DNA of 18,816 bases, taken from positions 1 to 18,816 of the forward strand of contig JAMPGN010000064.1 in assembly GCA_023663915.1 (NCBI GenBank). The letters run 5' to 3'. The stretch's first letter is position 1. Each line of letters opens with the position of its first letter. Shown piece after piece: positions 9,158 to 16,335 of the stretch. A model generated the notes under the pieces. The model had not been told where the DNA came from, searched no databases, and saw only the letters and a program-made list of their open reading frames with translations. Made by a program: the position numbers and the translations under genes. The stretch is from Eubacterium sp. GTDB taxonomy: Bacteria > Bacillota_A > Clostridia > Lachnospirales > Lachnospiraceae.

Positions 9158-9185
9158 TTGCAGTTATCATGGAAAGCGGTAGAAT
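9158..9185 (+). promoter_or_regulatory. Candidate promoter of the LytTR operon
   Basis: TTGCAG (9158-9163), a 16-bp spacer and TAGAAT (9180-9185). The -10 matches at five of six positions, the -35 at only three. Upstream bases 9125-9150 contain CCGTTGAA and repeated TTG-GCAG-like words that could hold LytTR sites, but no clean direct repeat could be fixed. Confidence 0.35.
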
Positions 9186-9220
9186 AGGACAAAAGAAACG
9201 GTATGCGTATCAAAAGTTAT

Positions 9221-9235
9221 GGAGGAATTGCAGTG
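9221..9235 (+). promoter_or_regulatory. Ribosome binding site selecting a GTG start for the LytTR gene
   Basis: GGAGG at 9221-9225 sits 7 nt before GTG at 9233. The upstream in-frame ATG at 9203 has no comparable site, so GTG is the likely start. Confidence 0.7.
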
Positions 9236-9697
9236 AAGATAAGATATAAGAGGGATTCTTCTTTGCGGGAAGACACGGTGGATATACAGTACCGGGAGGA
9301 GAATGAGCAGATCGAGGTCATTCGGAACTTTTTTTCCTCGCTGCAGAGTATTACGGGGAAAAGGGATGACGAGGTGTGCGTGTTACATCCGGGAAGCATT
9401 TATTATCTGGAAATGGTCGATCGGAAATTTTTTGCTTATCAGGAAAAGGACGTATACCAGATCGATTATAGCATGAAGCATTTTCTGGATTGTTTTAAAG
9501 ACGAGGGATTTGTGCAGATCAGTAAGAATACAGTCGTGAATCTATATCGGATAAAGTGGGTACGGACGGATTTAAACATGCGTTTGAAACTGGTATTGGA
9601 TAACGATGAGACGATTGTTTTAAACAGGACTTACAAGAAAAATTTTCTTGATGCGTTGTATCATATACAGGAGGTGTGCTATGAAAATCATCAATAA
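9233..9697 (+). CDS. LytTR-domain DNA-binding transcriptional regulator
   Basis: Stand-alone LytTR regulator of 154 residues from the GTG start. The C-terminal two thirds show the LytTR fold: VCVLHPGSIYYLEMVDRKFFAYQ, then a segment with FVQISKNTVVNLYRIKWV, then LVLDNDETIVLNRTYKKNFLDAL. There is no response-regulator receiver domain, so it is not an ordinary two-component regulator. Stand-alone LytTR proteins followed by DUF3021 membrane proteins are a recurring pair in Firmicutes, where the membrane partner is thought to restrain the regulator. The 3' end overlaps the DUF3021 gene by 17 bp, indicating translational coupling. Targets are unknown; the operon itself and the nearby MFS exporter are candidates. 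Confidence 0.88.
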   Translation: MKIRYKRDSSLREDTVDIQYREENEQIEVIRNFFSSLQSITGKRDDEVCVLHPGSIYYLEMVDRKFFAYQEKDVYQIDYSMKHFLDCFKDEGFVQISKNTVVNLYRIKWVRTDLNMRLKLVLDNDETIVLNRTYKKNFLDALYHIQEVCYENHQ

Positions 9698-10106
9698 ACA
9701 GAATTTCTTTCCGACGGTGTGCGTTGTCTATACGCTGCTTGTGCTGGGAAAGCTCGTACTTGAATATATCGTGCAAGGTGTGTGGGGGAACTATCAAGGC
9801 AATCTTCTTTTGATGTTTGTGTTGTCTACGCTGGCGGTTTTTGTGTTGTCGCAGTATTACCGTTTTCAGAAATACCCTTTGATTGCGGTGATCGTAGGGC
9901 AGTATCTGGTATTGATCGGCGGTGTAATGTTTTTTACATGGATATCGGGATTTTTTGAGCCGATGCATGAACATGGATATCGGGATATGTTTCTGTCGTT
10001 CAGCATTCCTTATGTGCTGTGGGTGGTCGCTTATTATACACGGATGTTCCGCGAGGTGAGGGCAGCAAATAGGGCATTGGGGGAGATTAAGAAGGGGAAG
10101 GGTTAA
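9681..10106 (+). CDS. DUF3021 family membrane protein
   Basis: Small membrane protein of 141 residues with four predicted membrane segments at about 11-29, 42-60, 69-92 and 105-124, and a short charged C-terminal tail rich in Lys/Arg. Size, topology and position directly after a LytTR gene match DUF3021. The start at 9681 has GGAGG (9670-9674) 6 nt upstream and lies inside the end of the LytTR gene. Family members are inferred to control the activity of the paired LytTR protein at the membrane; what signal they sense is unknown. Confidence 0.85.
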   Translation: MKIINKQNFFPTVCVVYTLLVLGKLVLEYIVQGVWGNYQGNLLLMFVLSTLAVFVLSQYYRFQKYPLIAVIVGQYLVLIGGVMFFTWISGFFEPMHEHGYRDMFLSFSIPYVLWVVAYYTRMFREVRAANRALGEIKKGKG

Positions 10107-10128
10107 AGAAGGCAGGTAGAAAAGGGAA

Positions 10129-10833
10129 ATGAAAGTGAAGGCAGATCAGACAGGAAAAAGAGAAGAAATGGAAAGGAAAATAGATAAAAAAATAACCGGA
10201 ATGGATTATCTCGGACTTGGCTTGTACGCTTTCGGCGGACTTGGTATGGAAGTGGTTTACGCCTATTTCTTGGAGCCGATGCTTTATGGTGCATCAATGC
10301 GGGAGTGGTCTTCGGCGCAGCTCATCATGCATTGGATTCTGACGTGCGCTACATGGGGAGTCTGGGCTGCTGTTCTCATTCGGACAGCGGAAAGAAAATA
10401 CAGCTTTTCGCTGACGCACAAAGGGACAAAGCTGACGCGTGTAAGAATCATCCTCTGCCTTGTGTTTATTGTGGCGGCATTTCTGGTCGATTATATAACG
10501 TGGGGAGGATTTAAGGTGTATCTGGAATATGCGGGGAAGGGGTTTGTGCTTTTCTTTTTTCAGTATGTTTATTATGCCTTCGAGACGATGCTTTTTCTGC
10601 TCATCATCGTATTCGGACAGAAAGCGTGTGAGGTCTGGTTTCATAGAGAGAATTTTCCGTTCGGCGGAGTAATCTGCGGGCTGACATGGGGACTGGCACA
10701 CATATTTAGCAAAGATATTCTGACGGGTATGCTTGGTCTTGTACTCGGTGTGGCGCTGGGAAGTGTGTATCTTGTAGTCGGCAGGGATTTACGGAAGGCG
10801 TATGCGGTGATGTTTTTCATGTTTGTGCTGTGA
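10129..10833 (+). CDS. Polytopic membrane protein, CPBP-like but without clear catalytic motif
   Basis: Protein of 234 residues with about six membrane segments after a charged N-terminus of some 23 residues. The C-terminal part, GGVICGLTWGLAHIFSKDILTGMLGLVLGVALGSVYLV, resembles motif 2 and the following helix of CPBP intramembrane proteases (Abi/CAAX family). However, the EExxxR first motif is not present: the equivalent helix reads YYAFETMLFLL, with one Glu and no Arg. The chain also stops where the last His/Asn motif would be. It is therefore either a non-enzymatic relative or a different family. It follows DUF3021 by 22 bp and probably belongs to the same operon. The ATG at 10129 has AGGG close upstream; a second ATG at 10168 is also possible. 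Confidence 0.6.
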   Translation: MKVKADQTGKREEMERKIDKKITGMDYLGLGLYAFGGLGMEVVYAYFLEPMLYGASMREWSSAQLIMHWILTCATWGVWAAVLIRTAERKYSFSLTHKGTKLTRVRIILCLVFIVAAFLVDYITWGGFKVYLEYAGKGFVLFFFQYVYYAFETMLFLLIIVFGQKACEVWFHRENFPFGGVICGLTWGLAHIFSKDILTGMLGLVLGVALGSVYLVVGRDLRKAYAVMFFMFVL

Positions 10834-11080
10834 CGGGGCTGGCGACGGGTTCTGGCTGCGCAGCGCCAGGGTGTGTCAGTTGCGGGACTGGCTATGCGTA
10901 TGTATTGCTGCAGTGTGCCGTTACGGAATTGGTTATGCTTATGTATTGCCGCAATGCATGTTGGCTGCGCAGACGGATTGTGCTTGCGCAACCGATAGTG
11001 TCTGGGCTGACGCTTAGAATATGTCGCGCAACCGACGTTGCAACTCTATGATGATAAGAAAACGGCAGGAGGTTATTGTC
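10834..11080. repeat. Gene-free spacer with a series of TTGC/GCAA dyads and degenerate tandem repeats
   Basis: This 247-bp gap holds no convincing gene. Two 36-bp repeats, 10880-10915 and 10921-10956, match at 29 of 36 positions with a 41-bp period. GCGCAACCGA occurs twice, 40 bp apart (10986 and 11026). Small dyads of one theme recur: CTGCGCAG at 10856 and 10965, ATTGCTGCAGT at 10904 (one mismatched pair), ATTGCCGCAAT at 10945, TTGCGCAA at 10984, TCGCGCAA at 11024 (imperfect) and GTTGCAAC at 11037. Longer hairpins also form, such as CTGGCG/CGCCAG at 10839-10869 and GCAAC/GTTGC at 11028-11041. The spacing of about 40 bp suggests a protein-binding array or a structured leader before the MFS gene. 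Confidence 0.6.
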
Positions 11081-12322
11081 ATGGAGAACAAACTATTTAC
11101 AAGGGATTTTACATTGGTGGTGGTCGGACAGATCATCTCACTTTTTGGCAATGCGGCGGTTCGGTTTGCATTGCCGTTATTTTTACTGAACCAGACGGGG
11201 TCGTCGGCGTTGTATGGGGCGGTTATGGCGTGTGCTTTTGTGCCGTCGATTGTCTTGTCGCCTGTGGGCGGACTGGTTGCGGACCGGGTAAATAAACGAA
11301 ATGTGATGGTGATACTGGATTTTTCTACGGCGGGATTGCTCCTGTTTTTTCTGTTGTTGATGGATCGTGTGAGTCTGGTGTTGGCGCTCGCGGTCACATT
11401 GATGCTATTGTACGGCATTGCAGGCGCTTACCAGCCTGTTGTTCAAGCGAGTGTTCCTGTGTTGGTGGGGCAGAAACAGATTATGCGTGCAAATGCGGTG
11501 ATCAATGTGGTCGGGTCTTTCGCTTCGTTGCTCGGACCAGTTCTGGGTGGGATTCTGTACAGTGCATACGGTCTGATTCCCGTGCTTAAGGTATGTATTG
11601 TCAGCTTTGTACTGTCTGCGGTGATGGAGCTTTTCATCCGGATTCCCTATCGGAAACAGGAGGCTAGGGGTGGGGTTTGGCAGGTCGCGCGCCGAGATAT
11701 GGCGGAGAGTATTCATTTTATATACAAGGAAAAGCCGTTGATTGGTAAGGGAGTATTCGTAGTCTGCGGGATGAACTTGTTTCTGTCTGCAATGATTGTG
11801 GTCGGGCTGCCGTATCTGATTACAGAGGTGCTTCCGTTCACGGCAGTGCAGGCTAACAGGCTGTACGGTTATGCGCAGGGAGTGATGGCGGCAGGCGGTA
11901 TTGCAGGCGGAATTGGCGCGGGTGTTCTGGCGGAGAGATTGCAGTTAAAAAGGGCGGGAGATATGTTGATTGCTGGATCGATCTGTGTATTTCCGATCGG
12001 GTTTGCGTTGCTGTGGTTTCGTTCCGGCATGGCGGTATATCTGACAATCACGGTATGCTGTTTCGCCATTCTGCTGATCTCCACAATTTTCTCGGTACAG
12101 GTGATGTCTTTCGTACAGGTGCAGACACCTGAAAATCTGACCGGCAAAGTGATTGCGATGGTCATGACGGCTGCCATGTGCGCACAGCCGTTAGGGAGTG
12201 CGGTGTATGGAATGCTTTTTGAGATCTGTGCAGGAAAAGAAGAGGCGGTTGTGTTGTTTGCGGGGGTTGTATCATTGGTTATTGCGGTTAGGGCGCGAAA
12301 GTTGTTTGGGGAGTTGGGGTGA
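11081..12322 (+). CDS. Major facilitator superfamily transporter, probable drug or siderophore-type exporter
   Basis: Integral membrane protein of 413 residues with twelve predicted membrane segments. It belongs to the MFS group that includes EntS-like and macrolide-type exporters. Motif A between segments 2 and 3 is intact as GGLVADRVNKRN (about 63-74), and segment 5 begins with GSFASLLGPVLGGILY, resembling the exporter-type motif C. It would use the proton gradient to push a small molecule outward; the substrate is not readable. An in-frame ATG at 11021 exists, but AGGAGG at 11067-11072 with 8 nt spacing fixes ATG 11081. It lies downstream of the LytTR operon, separated by the dyad-rich spacer, which suggests separate control. 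Confidence 0.88.
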   Translation: MENKLFTRDFTLVVVGQIISLFGNAAVRFALPLFLLNQTGSSALYGAVMACAFVPSIVLSPVGGLVADRVNKRNVMVILDFSTAGLLLFFLLLMDRVSLVLALAVTLMLLYGIAGAYQPVVQASVPVLVGQKQIMRANAVINVVGSFASLLGPVLGGILYSAYGLIPVLKVCIVSFVLSAVMELFIRIPYRKQEARGGVWQVARRDMAESIHFIYKEKPLIGKGVFVVCGMNLFLSAMIVVGLPYLITEVLPFTAVQANRLYGYAQGVMAAGGIAGGIGAGVLAERLQLKRAGDMLIAGSICVFPIGFALLWFRSGMAVYLTITVCCFAILLISTIFSVQVMSFVQVQTPENLTGKVIAMVMTAAMCAQPLGSAVYGMLFEICAGKEEAVVLFAGVVSLVIAVRARKLFGELG

Positions 12323-12326
12323 TTTG

Positions 12327-12335
12327 TGCTATAAT
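12327..12335 (+). promoter_or_regulatory. Extended -10 promoter for the PAP2/oxidoreductase/radical SAM operon
   Basis: TGCTATAAT at 12327-12335 is a perfect extended -10 element just after the MFS stop codon. The -35 position, about 12306-12311, reads TTGGGG, a partial match. The following leader runs about 60 nt to the ATG at 12398, which has CGAGG 7 nt upstream. Confidence 0.55.
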
Positions 12336-12397
12336 AACAGAAACGCCTCCAGAGAGACCGCTTTTATGAGTAAAAACAAAGAAAGCGAGGAAAACAT

Positions 12398-12961
12398 ATG
12401 CTGAACATACTGTCAAGTCTGGACGACAATATATTACTCTTTTTTCAGGAAGTAATCAGGAATCCTGTGATGACGCCGATTCTTAAAGTGATCACGACAC
12501 TCGGAAACGGCGGCGCGATATGGATTGCACTGACGGTTCTCCTGTTACTACTCCCGAAGACAAGAAAAGTCGGATTTATGACGTCGCTGTCACTAATTGG
12601 CACATTGCTGATTAATAACATGTTTCTTAAGAACCTGGTAAACCGTACCCGTCCTTATGAGGTGATCGAAGGGCTGACTTATCTGGTGCGAACGCCTACG
12701 GATTCCTCTTTTCCGTCGGGGCATTCGGCATGTGCTTTTGCGGTGGCGTGCATCATGTTTCGCAGGCTTCCTAAGAGATATGGCATTCCAGCGCTGGTTC
12801 TTGCGATTGTGATTGCGTTGTCGCGGTTATATGTAGGCGTGCACTATCCGAGTGACGTGTTGTTCGGGACGCTTAGCGGCATTGTGATCAGTTATGCGGC
12901 GGAGGCGGTCGCGGAGTGGATTCTAAAGCGAAAAGTGGGAGCGGAGGATGCAGGAGATTGA
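12398..12961 (+). CDS. PAP2-family membrane phosphatase
   Basis: Membrane protein of 187 residues with the three phosphatidic acid phosphatase type 2 motifs: K78 with R85-P86 (KNLVNRTRP), PSGH at 106-109, and S142-R143 with H149 and D153 (SRLYVGVHYPSD). His109 and His149 are the expected catalytic pair facing the outer side of the membrane. About five to six membrane segments are predicted. Relatives dephosphorylate undecaprenyl pyrophosphate or lipid phosphates; which one applies here is not decided by sequence. It is first in a three-gene run, with the oxidoreductase ATG only 16 bp after its stop. Confidence 0.9.
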   Translation: MLNILSSLDDNILLFFQEVIRNPVMTPILKVITTLGNGGAIWIALTVLLLLLPKTRKVGFMTSLSLIGTLLINNMFLKNLVNRTRPYEVIEGLTYLVRTPTDSSFPSGHSACAFAVACIMFRRLPKRYGIPALVLAIVIALSRLYVGVHYPSDVLFGTLSGIVISYAAEAVAEWILKRKVGAEDAGD

Positions 12962-12977
12962 AAGAGAGGAGCTTACA

Positions 12978-13955
12978 ATGGAAAAAATAAAATTTGCAAT
13001 TCTGGCGCCGGGCGGTATTGCTAACTGTATGGCGGAGGCGGTAAGTCAGATTGAAGAGATCGAGTGTTATGCGGTCGCGTCAAGAAGCTATGACCGGGCA
13101 AAAAGTTTTGCGGACAAGTGGGGGTTTCAGAAAGCCTATGGATCTTATGAGGAGATGGCGGAAGATCCTCAGGTGGAACTGGTTTACGTTGCGTCACCGC
13201 ACTCGCATCACTATCCGTATGCGAAACTGTGTTTGGAACACGGAAAACATGTACTTTTGGAAAAGGCTTTTACTGTGAATGCGGCGCAGGCGGAAGAACT
13301 GATTGCGCTGGCAAGGGACAAAGGGCTTCTTCTGGCGGAGGCGTTTTGGCCGAGATATATGCCGAGCAGAAAAATGATAGACGATCTGATTGCGCAAGGC
13401 ACAATCGGGGAAATACATGCAGTAATGGCGGATTTCGGCGCACCGCTTAAGCATGTTGAAAGATTGAGCAATCCGGCGTTAGCGGGCGGTGCACTTTTGG
13501 ATCTTGGAGTCTATCCGCTCAACTTTGCCTTGACCATTTTTACCGGCAAAATCCGAGCTATCCAGTCGAGCGCGGTCATGTCCCCGCAAGGAGTGGACTG
13601 GATGAACGGAATTACACTTAGCTTCGAGGATGGCAGGATCGCGGTTCTTCATAGTAATATGCTTGCCTGTATGGATAACCGCGGCGTGATCTACGGGGAC
13701 AAAGGATATATCGAGATGGGCGATCTGAATAACTGTTCGGAGATACGGGTCTATGACGCGAATAAGAAAATGACTGCGTCTTATCCGGTGCCGGAACAGA
13801 TCAACGGATATGAGTATGAGGCGATTGCCTGTGTCCGTGCGATTCGGGCGGGGCAGGTCGAATGCCCGGAAATGCCGCACAGCGAAACGCTTCGTCTGAT
13901 GAAAATTCTGGATACGGTCAGAGGGCAGTGGGGATTTAAATTGCCTTGTGAGTAA
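12978..13955 (+). CDS. Gfo/Idh/MocA family NAD(P)-dependent oxidoreductase
   Basis: Cytoplasmic enzyme of 325 residues. The N-terminal Rossmann fold begins KFAILAPGGIA (nucleotide loop at about 10-15, with Ala in place of the first Gly), and the family signature EK appears as VLLEKAF with Lys96 as the catalytic lysine. The stretch LLAEAFWPRYMPS and the C-terminal sheet region resemble the dihydrodiol-dehydrogenase-like branch. Substrates in this family are sugars, inositols or related alcohols; none can be named here. The start at 12978 has GAGAGGA about 7 nt upstream; the longer frame from 12948 begins inside the PAP2 gene and is not needed. The radical SAM gene follows after 15 bp. Confidence 0.9.
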   Translation: MEKIKFAILAPGGIANCMAEAVSQIEEIECYAVASRSYDRAKSFADKWGFQKAYGSYEEMAEDPQVELVYVASPHSHHYPYAKLCLEHGKHVLLEKAFTVNAAQAEELIALARDKGLLLAEAFWPRYMPSRKMIDDLIAQGTIGEIHAVMADFGAPLKHVERLSNPALAGGALLDLGVYPLNFALTIFTGKIRAIQSSAVMSPQGVDWMNGITLSFEDGRIAVLHSNMLACMDNRGVIYGDKGYIEMGDLNNCSEIRVYDANKKMTASYPVPEQINGYEYEAIACVRAIRAGQVECPEMPHSETLRLMKILDTVRGQWGFKLPCE

Positions 13956-13970
13956 AGGAGAATCGCTCGA

Positions 13971-14840
13971 ATGCATTTCGTGGACGCTAAAAGTATTTTA
14001 TCATCACAAAACGGTATGAATCTATATCGTGGGTGCACGCACGGCTGTATTTATTGTGACAGCCGGAGCGTGTGCTATCAGATGCCGCATGATTTTGAAG
14101 ATGTCGAGGTCAAACAGAATGCACCAAAGTTGTTGGAAAAGGCGTTGCGCTCCAAACGTAAAAAGTGCATGATCGGCACGGGAGCCATGTGTGATCCGTA
14201 TATGCACTGCGAGGAGCAGTTACAGCTTACGAGAAAATGTCTGTTGCTGATCGATGAGTATGGTTTTGGCGTCGCGATCCAGACGAAGTCTGATCGGATT
14301 TTGAGGGATCTGGATCTTTTGACGAGTATCAACCGCAAGGCAAAATGTGTGGTGCAGATGACGCTCACAACTTATGATGAGGAGTTGTGCCGCGTCGTGG
14401 AACCGAAAGTGTGCACGACGAAACGGCGGTTCGAGGTATTGCAGATCATGCGGGAGAACGGTATCCCTACGGTGGTGTGGCTGACACCGCTTTTGCCCTA
14501 TCTTAACGATACGAGGGAGAATGTCGAAGGGATTCTGGAATATTGCCGGGCGGCGGGCGTGTACGGAATCATCAGTTTCGGCATGGGGCTGACGCTTAGA
14601 CAGGGTGACAGAGAATATTTCTATGCGGCGCTGGACAAGCATTTTCCGGGTTTGCATGAGAAGTATCACCGCAAATTCGGCTATGCCTACGAGCTGCCGA
14701 GCGAAAGGGCGGGCGAGTTGATGAGGTGTTTGAAAGATTTCTGCAGGATAAATCAGATTGTGAGCGATGAAAGGAAGGTCTTCGAGTACTTGCGAGAGTT
14801 TCCGCAGGATAAGGGGTATGAGCAGTTGTTGTTGTTTTAG
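13971..14840 (+). CDS. SPL-type radical SAM protein
   Basis: Protein of 289 residues with a radical SAM cluster motif CTHGCIYC, cysteines 22, 26 and 29 (CX3CX2C), early in the chain after the typical NLYRGCTHGCIYCDSR. The following text, KCMIGTGAMCDPYMHCE and FGVAIQTKSDRILRDLDLL, is characteristic of spore-photoproduct-lyase-like proteins (SplB-related, Rv2578c-type), which are distinct from the true spore photoproduct lyase. It would bind a 4Fe-4S cluster and S-adenosylmethionine; the substrate is unknown. AAAGGAG at 13954-13960 lies 10 nt before the ATG. It ends the plus-strand operon and is convergent with the RHH gene. Confidence 0.88.
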   Translation: MHFVDAKSILSSQNGMNLYRGCTHGCIYCDSRSVCYQMPHDFEDVEVKQNAPKLLEKALRSKRKKCMIGTGAMCDPYMHCEEQLQLTRKCLLLIDEYGFGVAIQTKSDRILRDLDLLTSINRKAKCVVQMTLTTYDEELCRVVEPKVCTTKRRFEVLQIMRENGIPTVVWLTPLLPYLNDTRENVEGILEYCRAAGVYGIISFGMGLTLRQGDREYFYAALDKHFPGLHEKYHRKFGYAYELPSERAGELMRCLKDFCRINQIVSDERKVFEYLREFPQDKGYEQLLLF

Positions 14841-14925
14841 TGTGTCCGGTCGGGATTTTGGCTGTCTGATGCAGGTATTTTACAGGCGAGGGAAAGCATC
14901 TGTAAAGCCGGCGGGCGAAATGCGC
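14841..14925. other. Short gap between convergent genes with an inverted repeat
   Basis: TTTACAG (14879-14885) and CTGTAAA (14900-14906) form a perfect 7-bp inverted repeat with a 14-nt loop. GATGC (14868-14872) and GCATC (14896-14900) form a competing pair. There is no T-run beyond either side, so a terminator is possible but unsupported. Confidence 0.3.
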
Positions 14926-15129
14926 TCAACGGATATCCAGCTTAGGCGGCACATCAATCTCGTCGGATACATATTTCCCATTTTTCTTGCGCTGGCGCAC
15001 GCATTCCGTCAACAGGTATTCGATCTGACCGTTGACGGAGCGGAAGTCGTCTTCCGCCCACGCCGCGATCGCATCATAAAGTTTTGCAGATAATCGAAGA
15101 GGCACTTGCTTTTTGCCTGAATCGCCCAT
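14926..15129 (-). CDS. Small ribbon-helix-helix (Arc-type) DNA-binding protein
   Basis: Protein of 67 residues. [41 protein letters not shown] fits the ribbon-helix-helix pattern: a short beta strand (VPLRLS, about 9-14) for the DNA major groove and two helices, with the [14 protein letters not shown] second helix typical of Arc-like and HicB-C-terminal proteins. Such proteins bind palindromic DNA as dimers or tetramers. GGAG lies 6 nt before the ATG at 15129. It is 62 bp downstream of the SPFH gene on the same strand; this SPFH plus RHH pairing recurs in Firmicutes as far as I recall. A 12-bp palindrome lies in the gap. No toxin partner is seen, so a toxin-antitoxin reading is not supported. 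Confidence 0.75.
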   Translation of the reverse strand: MGDSGKKQVPLRLSAKLYDAIAAWAEDDFRSVNGQIEYLLTECVRQRKKNGKYVSDEIDVPPKLDIR

Positions 15130-15157
15130 AATGTTCTCCGTTTCTTTTTATGAAAGC

Positions 15158-15169
15158 AGCAATATTGCT
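15158..15169. promoter_or_regulatory. 12-bp perfect palindrome before the RHH gene
   Basis: AGCAATATTGCT lies between the SPFH stop and the RHH start, about 28 bp before the RHH ATG. A perfect palindrome of this size suits an RHH dimer-pair operator or an RNA hairpin between the two coding regions. Confidence 0.4.
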
Positions 15170-15191
15170 CAATCAATGTTCCTAAATTTTG

Positions 15192-16244
15192 TCAGTAGAG
15201 ACTGCCGGAATTGACTACCGGCTGTGCATCGTGGTTGCCGCACAGGACGACTAACAGGTTGGACACCATGGCGGCTTTACGCTCCTCGTCCAGTTCCACG
15301 GTATGATTTTCGTTTAGGCGTTCCAATGCCATCTCAACCATTCCTACTGCACCGTCCACAATCATTTTTCTTGCATCAATGATAGCAGATGCCTGCTGTC
15401 TCTGCAACATCACTGCCGCAATTTCGGGTGCATAGGCAAGATAAGTGATGCGCGCCTCTACGATCTCAATGCCGGCTTCTTCGACTCTGGTCTGAATCTC
15501 CTCGCGTATTTTAGCTGCTACGATTTCGCTGGAACCGCGCAGACTGCCCTCGTCAGCCATGCCGTCTCCGGTTGTATCCACGTTTGGCGCCACATCGTAA
15601 GGATAGGCGCGCACAATATTGCGGAGTGCACTGTCGCACTGCAGGGAGAGAAATTCTTTATAGTTGTCCACGTTAAACACTGCTTTTGCCGTATCTATAA
15701 TGCGCCATGTCACGGCGATACCGATCTCTACCGGATTGCCGAGGCAGTCGTTGATTTTCTGGCGGCTGTTATTTAACGTCATGATTTTTAAAGAAATTTT
15801 TTTGCTAGGCGCTTCCTGCGATGTATTTACGGCGGAATCGGTGATCACTAGCGCACCTGCCGGATTGCCCATGCTTTTGACGTCACCGCTCTGGCTTAAT
15901 TTCGTGCGCGAAGCCGGATTGACGCTTGTGCAGAAAGGATTGACGAAGTAATAACCGTCGCCCTTGAGTGTTCCGACATATTTGCCGAATAAAGTCAGCA
16001 CCAGCGCTTCCTGCGGTTCTAAAACTTTCAGACCGCAGAAGAGAATCCAGCCGGAGAGCGCATAAAGCAGCGCGATAGCAAATATGGTGGTGGTGAGCAC
16101 AGTAGCGGTTTTGTGTTCAAAATGGGTAATGCCGATAAAAAATCCGGCAATAGCCAGTGCATAGAGCAGGAGAGTGACAATTAGTACGGGAAAGCCGTTC
16201 TTTTTGCCTTGAATGATTTTTTCTTCCAAAATTTTATCTTCCAT
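15192..16244 (-). CDS. SPFH/band 7 domain membrane protein
   Basis: Protein of 350 residues with two adjacent membrane segments (about 17-40 and 48-71) followed by an SPFH domain starting at about 72 with LKVLEPQEALVLTLFGKYVGTLKGDGYYFVNPF. The middle carries the usual VTWRIIDTAKAVFNVDNYKEFLSLQCDSALRNIVRAYPYD block, and the end has the helical RVEEAGIEIVEARITYLAYAPEIAAVMLQRQQASA segment expected to form oligomers. SPFH proteins form large membrane-bound assemblies that organise membrane microdomains or control proteases. A DDGMAD-like acidic patch (TTGDGMADEG) lies inside the domain. Start: GGAGG 5 nt before ATG 16244. It leads a two-gene operon with the RHH gene behind a palindrome-covered promoter. 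Confidence 0.9.
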   Translation of the reverse strand: MEDKILEEKIIQGKKNGFPVLIVTLLLYALAIAGFFIGITHFEHKTATVLTTTIFAIALLYALSGWILFCGLKVLEPQEALVLTLFGKYVGTLKGDGYYFVNPFCTSVNPASRTKLSQSGDVKSMGNPAGALVITDSAVNTSQEAPSKKISLKIMTLNNSRQKINDCLGNPVEIGIAVTWRIIDTAKAVFNVDNYKEFLSLQCDSALRNIVRAYPYDVAPNVDTTGDGMADEGSLRGSSEIVAAKIREEIQTRVEEAGIEIVEARITYLAYAPEIAAVMLQRQQASAIIDARKMIVDGAVGMVEMALERLNENHTVELDEERKAAMVSNLLVVLCGNHDAQPVVNSGSLY

Positions 16245-16335
16245 GTTTTCCTCCGTTCCGAAGCGGTAGGGATAAAATGTGATTCGGTGTCAACATTGTA
16301 TGGATATCGCTTCTTGTGAAATATTCTTATTGATA

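Noticed and set aside
8960..9232. A c-di-AMP (ydaO-type) riboswitch upstream of trkA
   Set aside because: The leader between the candidate promoter and the trkA ATG is only about 45 nt, and none of the conserved riboswitch segments was recognised in the wider gap.
10830..11051. Small cysteine-rich ORF starting with a GTG that overlaps the preceding stop
   Set aside because: No ribosome binding site, no recognisable domain, and it runs entirely through the repeat array; the repeats explain its periodic residues.
14926..15129. Toxin-antitoxin module
   Set aside because: The RHH protein could be taken for an antitoxin, but its neighbours are an SPFH protein and a convergent radical SAM gene; no toxin-like small ORF is present.
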